From a virus: a stretch of DNA of 22,581 nt. Location: IMG/VR virus record IMGVR_UViG_3300017782_000246, positions 1 through 22,581 of that record; one strand, 5' to 3'. The notes beneath the pieces are model-generated. The model was not told where the DNA came from. It saw only the letters and a program-made list of their open reading frames with translations, and ran no database searches. Shown in pieces: positions 13,629 through 20,393 of this stretch; positions within the stretch are counted from its first letter, which is position 1; the number at the start of each line of letters is the position of its first letter. Position numbers and translations under genes: made by a program.

Positions 13629-14011
13629 TGAAATATTTACAAATATTAATAATAATGTTGTTCGCATCTGCATCTGCCGCCACAGAAGTGTCAAAAGAAA
13701 TGGTTCAACTATACGGTAAACCAGTACCATGTGGTGATGGTGGTATTGCTCTTGATATGTGGAACCAACTATACAAAGATGATATGCAACCACTACTAGG
13801 TTTTAAGGGTAATTCATTTAAAACAGACGGAAGCAAACATGATACTATGTACTTCGTAATGTACGATGCAAAAGATCAACAGATTGCAGTCGTAGAAAAG
13901 ATGCTTACAGGTGGTACTTGTCTAATTGCAGGTGGAACTGGTAATGTTTCATTTGATACAGATTTTTTAAATAAACTTATTGTAATGGGTCAGATGAAAG
14001 ATTTCGAGTAA
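13628..14011 (+). CDS. exported protein of unknown function
   Basis: This 127-residue protein has an evident signal peptide: positive N-terminus, hydrophobic core LQILIIMLFASASA, and a likely cleavage after ASASA at about residue 17 (A-S-A motif). The mature part has two cysteines (VPCGDGG and GGTCLIAGG), suitable for a periplasmic disulfide, and a beta-rich pattern (TMYFVMYDAKDQQIAVVEK). Similar periplasmic proteins occur in marine phage genomes without assigned function. It starts at an ATG overlapping the phoH stop, and its own stop overlaps the exonuclease start, so it is cotranslated with DNA metabolism genes although exported. Superinfection exclusion or envelope modification is a guess. 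Confidence 0.8.
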   Translation: MKYLQILIIMLFASASAATEVSKEMVQLYGKPVPCGDGGIALDMWNQLYKDDMQPLLGFKGNSFKTDGSKHDTMYFVMYDAKDQQIAVVEKMLTGGTCLIAGGTGNVSFDTDFLNKLIVMGQMKDFE

Positions 14012-14685
14012 TGAGGAGTTTCCAACATGAAAAAATGGATCTTGGATATATGGATTTGGATTCGGTTACATCCAAACGAGGTCGCCGCTATCGTGATCCT
14101 AATGGGATTGAGTATCCTAGCGTTACAACAATATTAAAAATTCTTAGTGAAGATTCTATACGTAAATGGAGAAAGCGTGTAGGTGATGAAGAGGCTAACA
14201 AAGTCAGTAGTCGTGCGAGTTCTCGTGGAACTCAGGTGCACAGTATAGTAGAGGATTATTTAAACAATGCAAATACAAAAGACTATTTCCCACATGTTAA
14301 GCAGTCTTTACAGAATCTGCGGCCAATACTTGATAAATCTATCGGAAGGATCTTTGGTCTCGAAGTTGCTCTTTTTAGTAGTTATCTTGGTATGGCTGGT
14401 CGTTGTGACTGCATAGCAGAATTTGATGGTGTACCATCGATAGTAGACTTCAAGACATCACGTAGGGAAAAGAAGAAAGAGTGGATCTCTAGTTACTTCG
14501 CACAAGCATCTGCATATGCAATTATGTTTGAAGAACGAACAGGTCTATCAATACCAAACACTGTTATTGTCATGGATGTTGATGAAAGTAAACCTATGGT
14601 ATTTAAAGAACATAGAGATAACTATGTCGATCTTCTGTTGGAAACAAAAGCAGAGTACGATAGAAGACAACTTTTTTTCAAATAA
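14011..14685 (+). CDS. PD-(D/E)XK (RecB/Cas4-like) exonuclease
   Basis: This 224-residue protein shows the RecB-like nuclease motifs in order: YPSVTTILK at residues 35-43, R-G-T-Q-V-H77 (the histidine motif) with E81, GLEVALFS (E118), AGRCDCIAEF (D133), IVDFKTS (D146-x-K148, the core D-x-K) and Q165-x-x-x-Y169. This order fits Cas4/AddB-type and MGME1-like single-strand exonucleases and the exonuclease commonly found in T4-like cyanophages. It would process DNA ends in recombination or degrade host DNA. The start used is ATG 14011, which overlaps the previous stop; an in-frame ATG at 14035 is possible but would drop the conserved-looking FQHE and DLGY stretch. The gene also contains an overlapping micro-ORF. 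Confidence 0.88.
   Translation: MRSFQHEKMDLGYMDLDSVTSKRGRRYRDPNGIEYPSVTTILKILSEDSIRKWRKRVGDEEANKVSSRASSRGTQVHSIVEDYLNNANTKDYFPHVKQSLQNLRPILDKSIGRIFGLEVALFSSYLGMAGRCDCIAEFDGVPSIVDFKTSRREKKKEWISSYFAQASAYAIMFEERTGLSIPNTVIVMDVDESKPMVFKEHRDNYVDLLLETKAEYDRRQLFFK
14027..14137 (+). CDS. candidate overlapping 36-aa membrane micro-ORF
   Basis: Inside the exonuclease gene, in another frame, an ATG at 14027 lies eight bases after GAGGAG (14013-14018), a better ribosome site than that of the exonuclease itself. The 36-codon frame ends at TAA 14135-14137. The product begins MKKWILDIWIWIRLHPNE and continues with a hydrophobic helix (VAAIVILMGLSILALQQY), as a classic N-in membrane peptide with positive N-terminus. 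It may be a chance reading frame, since it is short and overlaps conserved coding sequence, so confidence is low. Confidence 0.3.
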   Translation: MKKWILDIWIWIRLHPNEVAAIVILMGLSILALQQY

Positions 14686-14699
14686 ATTAAAAAAAAGAC

Positions 14700-14728
14700 T
14701 TGACAAACGAATCAAAGTATGTCATAAT
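14700..14728 (+). promoter_or_regulatory. sigma70-type extended -10 promoter
   Basis: Perfect TTGACA at 14700-14705 is followed after 17 bases by CATAAT at 14723-14728, with TG-T just before the -10 (extended -10). Transcription would start near 14735 with a leader of about 20 bases and AGAGAGGA before ATG 14755. It shares TTGACAAAC with the rnh promoter but lacks the upstream GGG half of the dyad. Confidence 0.78.
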
Positions 14729-14754
14729 GTATCTGTAATTAGAGAGGATATATT

Positions 14755-15042
14755 ATGCAAGATTGGTATCGTAAGATTTATGCGTCTGTTGAGAAGGCCG
14801 CAACTAATCCAGAAAACATCAATGATGATGGTACTGTAAATTGGGACTTCGTTGACTCTGACTGTTTCATGGAGTATCAACCTTCTGAGAAATATACAGA
14901 AATGTATTACTGTCAGTTTTCGGAAGCAGTGAATGAGTATGTCAGGAAAGACTTACCTTTTGGTGATGATGAACCTGATGAGTATGAACCTACCATGTTA
15001 TACATGTGTGAGAAAGAAATGCAATTTGAGGAGGTTGCGTAA
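14755..15042 (+). CDS. acidic hypothetical protein
   Basis: This 95-residue protein starts MQDWYRKIYASVEKAATNPE, with AGAGAGGA about seven bases upstream and its own promoter. It is strongly acidic, rich in Asp/Glu and Tyr, for example FVDSDCFMEYQPSEKYTEMY and DDEPDEYEPTMLYM, and carries three cysteines without a CxxC pattern. No family is recognised. A strongly acidic early phage protein could be a DNA mimic or host-protein binder, but nothing here shows that. It overlaps the next gene (TAATG), whose ribosome site GAGGAGG lies within its last codons, so the two are coupled. Confidence 0.8.
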   Translation: MQDWYRKIYASVEKAATNPENINDDGTVNWDFVDSDCFMEYQPSEKYTEMYYCQFSEAVNEYVRKDLPFGDDEPDEYEPTMLYMCEKEMQFEEVA

Positions 15043-15236
15043 TGTTAGATCCAAAATTAGAAACAAAGTATTTTGCTCCTAAGTTGAAAAAAGACTATGA
15101 GTTCTTTGCAAAACAACTAAAGGCGTTTGAGAAAAAGAAAAAGATCACGCCTGGTCTTGGTTGGGCAAAAATGCTCTGTAGACAAAGAATGACCGAGATC
15201 GAAATGGTTCTCGAACCTCTGGGGTTTGAAGTATGA
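15042..15236 (+). CDS. 64-aa basic helical hypothetical protein
   Basis: This 64-residue protein starts at an ATG overlapping the preceding TAA, with a strong GAGGAGG seven bases upstream. The sequence (MLDPKLETKYFAPKLKKDYE, then KQLKAFEKKKKITPGLGWAKM) is basic and predicted to be two helices, with the second including RQRMTEIEMVLEPLG. It contrasts in charge with its acidic upstream neighbour, which might hint at a complex. No family recognised. It overlaps the MazG-like gene by four bases (ATGA). Confidence 0.75.
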   Translation: MLDPKLETKYFAPKLKKDYEFFAKQLKAFEKKKKITPGLGWAKMLCRQRMTEIEMVLEPLGFEV

Positions 15237-15502
15237 ATACAGATGCTACTTGGTCACAAATGGACGAATGTCTAGTCATACTCGCGGAAGAGTGTGCCGA
15301 GGTTATACAATGCACAAGTAAAGTGATGCGGTTCCCAGAAGATGATGAGAAGAACCGCGCTAGGTTGACCAAGGAACTTGGTGATCTTCAATGTTTGATT
15401 GACCTTACTTGTAAGCACCTTGATATAGATCAAGAGGATGTTCTCATGTGGTCTAATAAGAAAGTTGAAAAACTAAAACGATGGAGTAATCTTATAGAAT
15501 GA
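15233..15502 (+). CDS. MazG-like nucleotide pyrophosphohydrolase
   Basis: This 89-residue, all-helical protein carries the MazG-type metal-binding signature: E19-E20-x-x-E23 in LAEECAEVIQ and E48-x-x-D51 in TKELGDLQ, separated by about 25 residues, followed by a leucine-rich helix (LIDLTCKHLDI). Such enzymes hydrolyse (d)NTPs to NMP and pyrophosphate. Phage MazG proteins have been proposed to act on (p)ppGpp or, more recently, to prefer dGTP/dCTP-type substrates and so recycle host nucleotides. The length is that of single-domain marine phage MazG. It lies immediately before the HAD phosphatase (ATGA overlap), a sensible pair for nucleotide salvage. The catalytic residues are directly visible; the substrate is not. 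Confidence 0.85.
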   Translation: MNTDATWSQMDECLVILAEECAEVIQCTSKVMRFPEDDEKNRARLTKELGDLQCLIDLTCKHLDIDQEDVLMWSNKKVEKLKRWSNLIE

Positions 15503-16047
15503 TATACTTAGATATGGACGGAGTCATTGCTGACTTCTTTAGTGCATTCGCAAAGAAGAACAATGTCAGTCACTGGAAAGAAATAAAGGACTATAAGAGT
15601 GCTCTTGATGATCTCAAGGGTACTGGTTTCTTTTTTACACTACCGAAGTTTACACCACTTACTGATCAGATATGGTTACTCGTTGTTAATACTGCAAGAC
15701 GAAACAATATGGACTGGGGTATCTGTTCTTCACCATTAGGTGGAGATGAACACAATTCTGCATATTGGAAACGCAGATGGTTAGAAGATGCAGAGATGAT
15801 GCCTAAAGTAAAAAATCTAATCTTTACTGCAAACAAACACAAGTACGCAGAAACATATGGTGACGGTGGGCCTTCTATACTGATAGATGATAAACCTGCA
15901 AACATACATAGATGGGAAGCAGCTGGTGGTATTGGTATTCGTTTTCAAGCAAATCAAGATGATTTTGAATATCTAAAAGAAGAACTACAGACTGCAATGG
16001 AGATTAGAAATAGTAGGATGTTTAGTTCTGCAAGGGGGTACAGTTGA
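15499..16047 (+). CDS. HAD-superfamily phosphatase (5'-nucleotidase-like)
   Basis: This 182-residue protein has the HAD motifs in order: motif I DMDGVIAD (nucleophile D5, acid D7, D12), motif II ICSSP (S77/S78), motif III lysine (K113 or K115 in TANKHKY) and motif IV ILIDDKPANI (D130, D131). The DxDGVxAD form and size suit the 5'(3')-deoxyribonucleotidase-like phage group that removes phosphate from nucleoside monophosphates. Coupling to the MazG-like gene (ATGA) would let the pair convert NTPs to nucleosides, or trim unwanted dNMPs. The cap region is small. The family is firm; the exact substrate is inferred. Confidence 0.87.
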   Translation: MIYLDMDGVIADFFSAFAKKNNVSHWKEIKDYKSALDDLKGTGFFFTLPKFTPLTDQIWLLVVNTARRNNMDWGICSSPLGGDEHNSAYWKRRWLEDAEMMPKVKNLIFTANKHKYAETYGDGGPSILIDDKPANIHRWEAAGGIGIRFQANQDDFEYLKEELQTAMEIRNSRMFSSARGYS

Positions 16048-16253
16048 ACATATTTCAAATTCTAAATTTACGTACAGAGTTTGATGAAATCACCAGAGAC
16101 TATACAATGAGTGAAAATAATTCTTGTATAGATACTATTGAGTGGTTTATCGGTAACGGATACAGATCCAACCGACTTCGTAATGGTTATAAACGTGCAA
16201 AAGAAATTGCACAAGTCATTAAGGAGTATTCTAATGGCACCAAAAACACTTGA
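16044..16253 (+). CDS. 69-aa hypothetical protein (TTG start)
   Basis: This protein starts at TTG 16044, overlapping the HAD stop, with a strong AGGGGG at 16033-16038 five bases upstream, so the unusual start codon looks genuine. The product reads MNIFQILNLRTEFDEITRDY, then a SENNSCIDTIEWFIGNGYRSN segment of about 20 residues and a C-terminal helix (KRAKEIAQVIKEYSNG). I recall similar short proteins with an IDTIEWFI-type stretch in marine T4-like phages, function unknown. It overlaps the start of the EF-hand membrane protein, whose ribosome site AAGGAG is within its coding region. Confidence 0.75.
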   Translation: MNIFQILNLRTEFDEITRDYTMSENNSCIDTIEWFIGNGYRSNRLRNGYKRAKEIAQVIKEYSNGTKNT

Positions 16254-16599
16254 AGAAGGTTCGAAGTATGCACACTTTGACAAAGATGGTGATGGAGTAA
16301 TAACTGATGAGGAATTTATGTTGGAACGTGAAATGATGAGGGCAGAAAATGAAGACGCAAAAGAGGATCAGATCAGAAAAATGGCATGGTTCGCACTTTG
16401 GGGACTCTTGGTTTATCCTCTTGGTATTATCGTTGCAGATGTTGTTGGGTATGAAACTACTGGAGAGTTACTCGCAGATATTGCACCTACGTATTTTGTT
16501 GCAATAGCAGGTTTAGTGGGTGCGTTCTTCGGTGCACAGGCATACACAAAAGGAAAATCAAATGGTGGAGGAGCTCCTGCGCCAAGACCAAGAAAATAG
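16234..16599 (+). CDS. EF-hand membrane protein
   Basis: This 121-residue protein starts at ATG 16234, with AAGGAG at 16221-16226 seven bases upstream; a longer in-frame opening from 16138 is rejected because it lacks a ribosome site and overlaps the previous gene. Residues 16-27 (DKDGDGVITDEE) are a textbook EF-hand loop, with Asp at 1, 3 and 5, Gly at 6, Ile at 8 and Glu at 12. Two transmembrane segments follow, at about 50-73 (MAWFALWGLLVYPLGIIVAD) and 86-105 (PTYFVAIAGLVGAFFGAQAY), then a Gly/Pro/basic tail. The calcium loop would be cytoplasmic or periplasmic depending on topology. The role is unknown; a calcium-responsive membrane or lysis-timing protein is conceivable. Confidence 0.8.
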   Translation: MAPKTLEEGSKYAHFDKDGDGVITDEEFMLEREMMRAENEDAKEDQIRKMAWFALWGLLVYPLGIIVADVVGYETTGELLADIAPTYFVAIAGLVGAFFGAQAYTKGKSNGGGAPAPRPRK

Positions 16600-16602
16600 A
16601 TT

Positions 16603-17358
16603 ATGAAAAATTTAATATTTCAGTATTACATTCCGTATGAGAATTTCGATGCGGATATGGGTGGGGCAGAAATGCCAGATTGGGCACACGCAGGAATGCG
16701 GAGTGCACAAAAATATGCAAAGATATGTGACGCGGAGTATGAGTTGAGTCATGATAGGTTTCTAAAACATTTAGATCCTAGACTCGACTCGCTCCGTTTA
16801 TTTTATGATGAGTACTTTGATCAGTTCGATAATATTCTATGTCTTGATCTGGACATGTTGATATCCACACAAGAAAATTTATTTAAAAAAGAAATTGGTG
16901 ATGTCGCAATGGTTCACGAACTCGGTGTATTCACTGGTGGGCCTAGGAACTGGATCAAACGTGTGATGGATGTTCCTATGCATCGAAGAGGTATCATTGC
17001 GTATGGTAAACATTTGTTTGGTGGAGACTGGGAATTCCCCAAGTCTGTATTGTACCCACAAGAAAGATTCAGATATCTCAACGGTGGATTGCAACTGTGG
17101 ACTAAAGAAGGTAGACACAAGGCAAGAGAACACTTTACGTCTATAGATGATTATGTTCTACACACCAGATACACAGAACAATGTTACATCAACCTACAAT
17201 TATCTCAACCTGTATTCAACGTCAGAGAACTGGATACTATGTGGAATAGAATGACATACCAGTGGCCTAACAATAGACCAGATGGTAAGATAACACACTT
17301 CCTACATAGAACAAAGTTTGAAATGCCTAGGTTAGAAAGTGCAGGGTTTAGCATATGA
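16603..17358 (+). CDS. GT-A-like glycosyltransferase 1
   Basis: This 251-residue protein begins MKNLIFQYYIPYENF, a signature shared with three later genes of the island. It contains D82-L-D84 in ILCLDLDMLIS, the DxD metal/nucleotide-sugar motif of GT-A enzymes; upstream, the AQKYAKICDAEYELSHD pattern marks the first Rossmann-like unit. A RYLNGGLQLWTKEG segment matches the NGG/NSG acceptor loop of GT8-type enzymes. It would transfer an unknown sugar from a nucleotide donor. No signal or TM segment, so cytoplasmic. It is the first gene of the glycan island, four bases after the EF-hand gene and overlapping the next gene (ATGA). Confidence 0.8.
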   Translation: MKNLIFQYYIPYENFDADMGGAEMPDWAHAGMRSAQKYAKICDAEYELSHDRFLKHLDPRLDSLRLFYDEYFDQFDNILCLDLDMLISTQENLFKKEIGDVAMVHELGVFTGGPRNWIKRVMDVPMHRRGIIAYGKHLFGGDWEFPKSVLYPQERFRYLNGGLQLWTKEGRHKAREHFTSIDDYVLHTRYTEQCYINLQLSQPVFNVRELDTMWNRMTYQWPNNRPDGKITHFLHRTKFEMPRLESAGFSI

Positions 17359-17795
17359 CAACTACTATCGTTGCAGAGATTCATGATAAAAGAATATACT
17401 CTTGGTACTGGTGTCCTTTACTACACAAACACGAGGATCAGAAGTTCGTATTCTGGGGTACTTCACAGTTTTCTTATGAAAACGGAAATGTGGAATGGGC
17501 ACACACCTTTCAAGATGCATTACAATTCTGGAACAAAAGAGGTGAAAGTGACCAGATCGTTATAACAAATCAACATGCAGTACCCACGTATAAGTTTATG
17601 ACACTTGTACCTAAGATAGGTACTCGTAATGAAATGATTATTCCCAAATGGCAAAACCAAGAAGACACTGAAACTGAGAGACCAAATACCTTTGCTTGTC
17701 ATGCGACTAGATATAAGGGTGAGAATGAAAAAGATTTTATCCTGAAGAATGATCCCAAGATAAGACATATTAGTTCTATGTACTACGTGAGGTAA
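17355..17795 (+). CDS. orphan protein in the glycan island
   Basis: This 146-residue protein starts at an ATG overlapping GT1 (ATGA) and ends two bases before the SQD1-like gene. It is rich in aromatic and histidine residues at the N-terminus (DKRIYSWYWCPLLHKHEDQK, FVFWGTSQFSYENG), followed by a DALQFWNKRGESDQIVI stretch and a C-terminal FACHATRYKGENEKDF. No transmembrane segment or known motif is seen. Its place between a glycosyltransferase and the SQD1 homologue makes a role in sugar modification or delivery likely, but that is position alone. Confidence 0.75.
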   Translation: MTTTIVAEIHDKRIYSWYWCPLLHKHEDQKFVFWGTSQFSYENGNVEWAHTFQDALQFWNKRGESDQIVITNQHAVPTYKFMTLVPKIGTRNEMIIPKWQNQEDTETERPNTFACHATRYKGENEKDFILKNDPKIRHISSMYYVR

Positions 17796-17797
17796 CA

Positions 17798-18937
17798 ATG
17801 AAAATTATGGTATTAGGAGCTGACGGTTTTTGCGGTTGGCCTACATCACTAAAACTTGCGAAAGAAGGTCATGACATTATCATGATCGACAATCTAAGTC
17901 GCAGGAAAATAGATAGAGAGTTAGAAAGTAATTCTCTAACAAACATACATTCAATATACAGTAGACTTAAAGTTGCACAGGACTTGGGTTATAGTATGTA
18001 CTTTATAAACTGTGACATAACAAACTACAAAGAAATATCTTCGTACATGTTACAACATGTTCCAGATGTGGTCGTTCACTTTGCAGAACAACGTGCTGCA
18101 CCATACTCTATGAATAGTGAAAAAGAGAGAAGATATACCGTAGATAATAATATAATAGGAACACACAATGTACTTAATGCTATCGTTGATCACAGTCCTA
18201 ATACTCATCTTGTACATCTTGGGACGATGGGCGTTTATGGATATAGCAAAGAGTTTGGAGCAATCCCTGAAGGTTATCTAAACGTCAAGATCAATTCTAC
18301 ACAGAAAGATACAGACATTTTGTATCCTACTAATCCAGGCTCTGTGTACCACATGACCAAGTCTATAGATCAGTTGTTGTTTCAGTTCTACAATAAAAAC
18401 TGGAACATCAAGATTACAGATTTACATCAAGGGATTGTCTGGGGAACACAGACAGAAGAAACACAACTTGATGAACAGTTGACAAACAGATTCGATTACG
18501 ATGGTATGTATGGAACTGTACTCAATAGATTTATATCACAGGCCGCAACTGGTAATGATATTACAGTATATGGTACTGGTGGTCAGAGACGTGCGTTTAT
18601 TCACATACAGGACACTGCGAAGTGTGTACAATTAGCGGCAGAGAACCCACCAGACTCAGATAAAGTTCGTATATTCAATCAGGTTGCAGAGGTTCACTCA
18701 GTAAAAGATCTTGCATTGATGATGGAGAAACTATATCAGGCGAAAGTAAAGTTCCTAGATAATCCTAGAAAAGAACTTGCAGAGAACCAATTAGAGGTGG
18801 ACAATACTGGACTCAAGAGTTTAGGATTCGAACCTATCAAACTGTCTAACAGACTTGTTGATGATGTACTATACATTGCACAACAGATGAAAGACAACAT
18901 GAAGAAAGAAAACATATTAACTTCTCCGAGGTGGTAA
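17798..18937 (+). CDS. SQD1-like UDP-sulfoquinovose synthase homologue (extended SDR)
   Basis: This 379-residue extended short-chain dehydrogenase has the NAD-binding start GADGFCGWPTSLKLAKEG (G7, G10, G13), HFAEQRAAPYSM (E97, R99), LGTMGVYG (T143) and Y184-H-M-T-K188. From memory, plant and cyanobacterial SQD1 carries the same blocks (GGDGYCGW, VVHFGEQRSAPYSM, LGTMGEYG, FYHLSK, TDLNQGVVYG, GTALNRFCVQAA, VYGKGGQTRGYLDIRDT) in the same order. SQD1 adds sulfite to UDP-glucose to form UDP-sulfoquinovose for sulfolipid. The catalytic Thr/Tyr/Lys and the His after Tyr are conserved; TMGEYG becomes TMGVYG, so activity may differ. GAGGT lies before the ATG, and it overlaps the next gene. It presumably supplies an activated sulfosugar, or a related sugar, to the surrounding glycosyltransferases. 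Confidence 0.88.
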   Translation: MKIMVLGADGFCGWPTSLKLAKEGHDIIMIDNLSRRKIDRELESNSLTNIHSIYSRLKVAQDLGYSMYFINCDITNYKEISSYMLQHVPDVVVHFAEQRAAPYSMNSEKERRYTVDNNIIGTHNVLNAIVDHSPNTHLVHLGTMGVYGYSKEFGAIPEGYLNVKINSTQKDTDILYPTNPGSVYHMTKSIDQLLFQFYNKNWNIKITDLHQGIVWGTQTEETQLDEQLTNRFDYDGMYGTVLNRFISQAATGNDITVYGTGGQRRAFIHIQDTAKCVQLAAENPPDSDKVRIFNQVAEVHSVKDLALMMEKLYQAKVKFLDNPRKELAENQLEVDNTGLKSLGFEPIKLSNRLVDDVLYIAQQMKDNMKKENILTSPRW

Positions 18938-19749
18938 TGAGGACTGTAATTTATCAATATTATGATGGTGAAACTACTAGTGGTAACGAGGCTGGTAGAA
19001 GAGCAATGGATCAATATGCAACTAAGATTGGATCTGAATATATCTACGAACAAGATCCATACTGGAGAGAAGATCTAGGTAGATACTCTCCACACTACGG
19101 AACGTTCAAACCTATCTACACTGATGAGTTTTATGAGTTTGATTATCTCATGTATGCAGACACAGATGTGTTTCCACGTGAGGGTCTAGATGAAAACATC
19201 TTCGAAGAGTTTGCCGCAACAGGTGCGGATGTAGGTATCTGTGAAGAATGGAATGCACCAGAGGCACGTAAGAGATACACAATTGGTGGTGGTATCAATA
19301 ATGCAAATGATGAGAAGTGGTGTGATACTATTAAAGAAGTATATGATGCAGAAATGCCTCGCACCAAAAGTGGTCTACCGAAAGTGTATAACTCTGGTAT
19401 GATCGTTTGGTCTAAACAAGGTATGCAGAAAGCACGTGACCAGTTTCTCAAGTTCGCATCATTCCAAGCAGTGGTAAAAGGTGCAGGGTTACCAGACTTC
19501 TACACTTGTGATCAACCGTATATACATGCGATGTTAGAGGTCTGTGATTTCAACTGGGTTACAATGCCTTATAAATGGAATTCATCTGTACACTATGATC
19601 CAGGCCAGAGAAGTTCACCGAGACCTATATTGGATCTACGTGACGAAGACTATAACTTTGTACACATACAATTGAATGGTGCAGATAACTGGGACGCGGA
19701 TAAACTACACAGAGTTACGAACTTACCGACAGAGGAATGGTTTCTATGA
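18937..19749 (+). CDS. GT-A-like glycosyltransferase 2
   Basis: This 270-residue protein starts MRTVIYQYYDGETTSGNEAG; the ATG at 18937 overlaps the SQD1-like stop (TAATG) and has GAGG five bases upstream, preferable to GTG 18931. It carries the island's N-terminal signature, a DQYATKIGSEYIYEQD unit and D75-T-D77 in LMYADTDVFP as the DxD motif. YNSGMIVWSKQGMQ matches the GT8-like NSG acceptor loop, and a CDQPYIHAML segment aligns with the usual active-site Asp loop. It is a likely cytoplasmic sugar transferase of unknown donor; placed right after SQD1, it is the best candidate for a sulfosugar transferase, which is inference. Confidence 0.8.
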   Translation: MRTVIYQYYDGETTSGNEAGRRAMDQYATKIGSEYIYEQDPYWREDLGRYSPHYGTFKPIYTDEFYEFDYLMYADTDVFPREGLDENIFEEFAATGADVGICEEWNAPEARKRYTIGGGINNANDEKWCDTIKEVYDAEMPRTKSGLPKVYNSGMIVWSKQGMQKARDQFLKFASFQAVVKGAGLPDFYTCDQPYIHAMLEVCDFNWVTMPYKWNSSVHYDPGQRSSPRPILDLRDEDYNFVHIQLNGADNWDADKLHRVTNLPTEEWFL

Positions 19750-20393
19750 AAAATATAATACTACAACACTGGAACGGAACAAAAACATTTTGGGTAGCGA
19801 AGTGTGAGAATAGTATTAAAAAATATGCAAATGATATTGACGCAGACTATGAACTACTAGGTGGGTTTCCCATGGGTGACTGGTTCCCAAACTTTGACAC
19901 GAAACCTTGGTTAGTGGTTCAAAAACTTTTTATGTTAAATGAAAAATACGATGAATATGATAATGTATTATTATTAGATATGGACATGCTTTATACTGGT
20001 GTCATTGACGATATCTTCAATCACGAAGGTGTTGGTCGATTGCACAGGAAGGGTATGACCGAAGCAAAAGCAAGTAAGAACGGTAGGAAGTGGCCTAAGT
20101 TGTACAAGAAAGGTGAACCTATGTTCTTTGGTAACTGTTTGAAGTTTACTAGAGAAGAAAGAATTAACTTGCGTAAATACTTAAAAGATGATATAATACA
20201 TAAAAGTATATCAGATGATGGGTTACCTCCCAATGATGAAATCATAATGCATCATCTGATAGTTAAGAGTGGCGCATTGAAGGATAAGAAAGAACTGCAG
20301 TTACCACATGCTAGATTTTGCGATCTACCAGAAGAAGCTGCTCACAATGCGACACTCTTACATTATTGTGGAAATAGAAAAAACCAGTTATGA
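19746..20393 (+). CDS. GT-A-like glycosyltransferase 3
   Basis: This 215-residue protein starts MKNIILQHWNGTKTFWVAKC. ATG 19746 overlaps the previous stop (ATGA) and has GAGGA nine bases upstream, preferable to ATG 19737. KYANDIDADYELL is the first strand-helix unit, and D78-M-D80 in LLLDMDMLYTG is the DxD motif. Unlike GT1 and GT2 the acceptor loop reads EPMFFGNCLKFTREE, and PPNDEIIMHHL resembles the later catalytic acidic segment. Residues HAR and HYCG near the end could be the terminal metal ligands. Probably a diverged tandem paralogue of GT4, which shares the MKNIILQHW start. The substrate is unknown. Confidence 0.78.
   Translation: MKNIILQHWNGTKTFWVAKCENSIKKYANDIDADYELLGGFPMGDWFPNFDTKPWLVVQKLFMLNEKYDEYDNVLLLDMDMLYTGVIDDIFNHEGVGRLHRKGMTEAKASKNGRKWPKLYKKGEPMFFGNCLKFTREERINLRKYLKDDIIHKSISDDGLPPNDEIIMHHLIVKSGALKDKKELQLPHARFCDLPEEAAHNATLLHYCGNRKNQL

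Noticed and set aside
14671-14697. CTTTTTTT / AAAAAAAAG inverted repeat after the exonuclease
   Set aside because: The possible stem is nearly all A-U with an eleven-base loop and no T-run after it, so it is unlikely to be a terminator.
14516-14839. 107-codon + strand frame spanning the exonuclease end and the next gene start
   Set aside because: It runs through the promoter at 14700, overlaps two supported genes in other frames and encodes no recognisable motif.
16138-16233. N-terminal extension of the EF-hand membrane gene
   Set aside because: It is read inside the preceding gene in another frame, has no ribosome site, and AAGGAG sits seven bases before ATG 16234.
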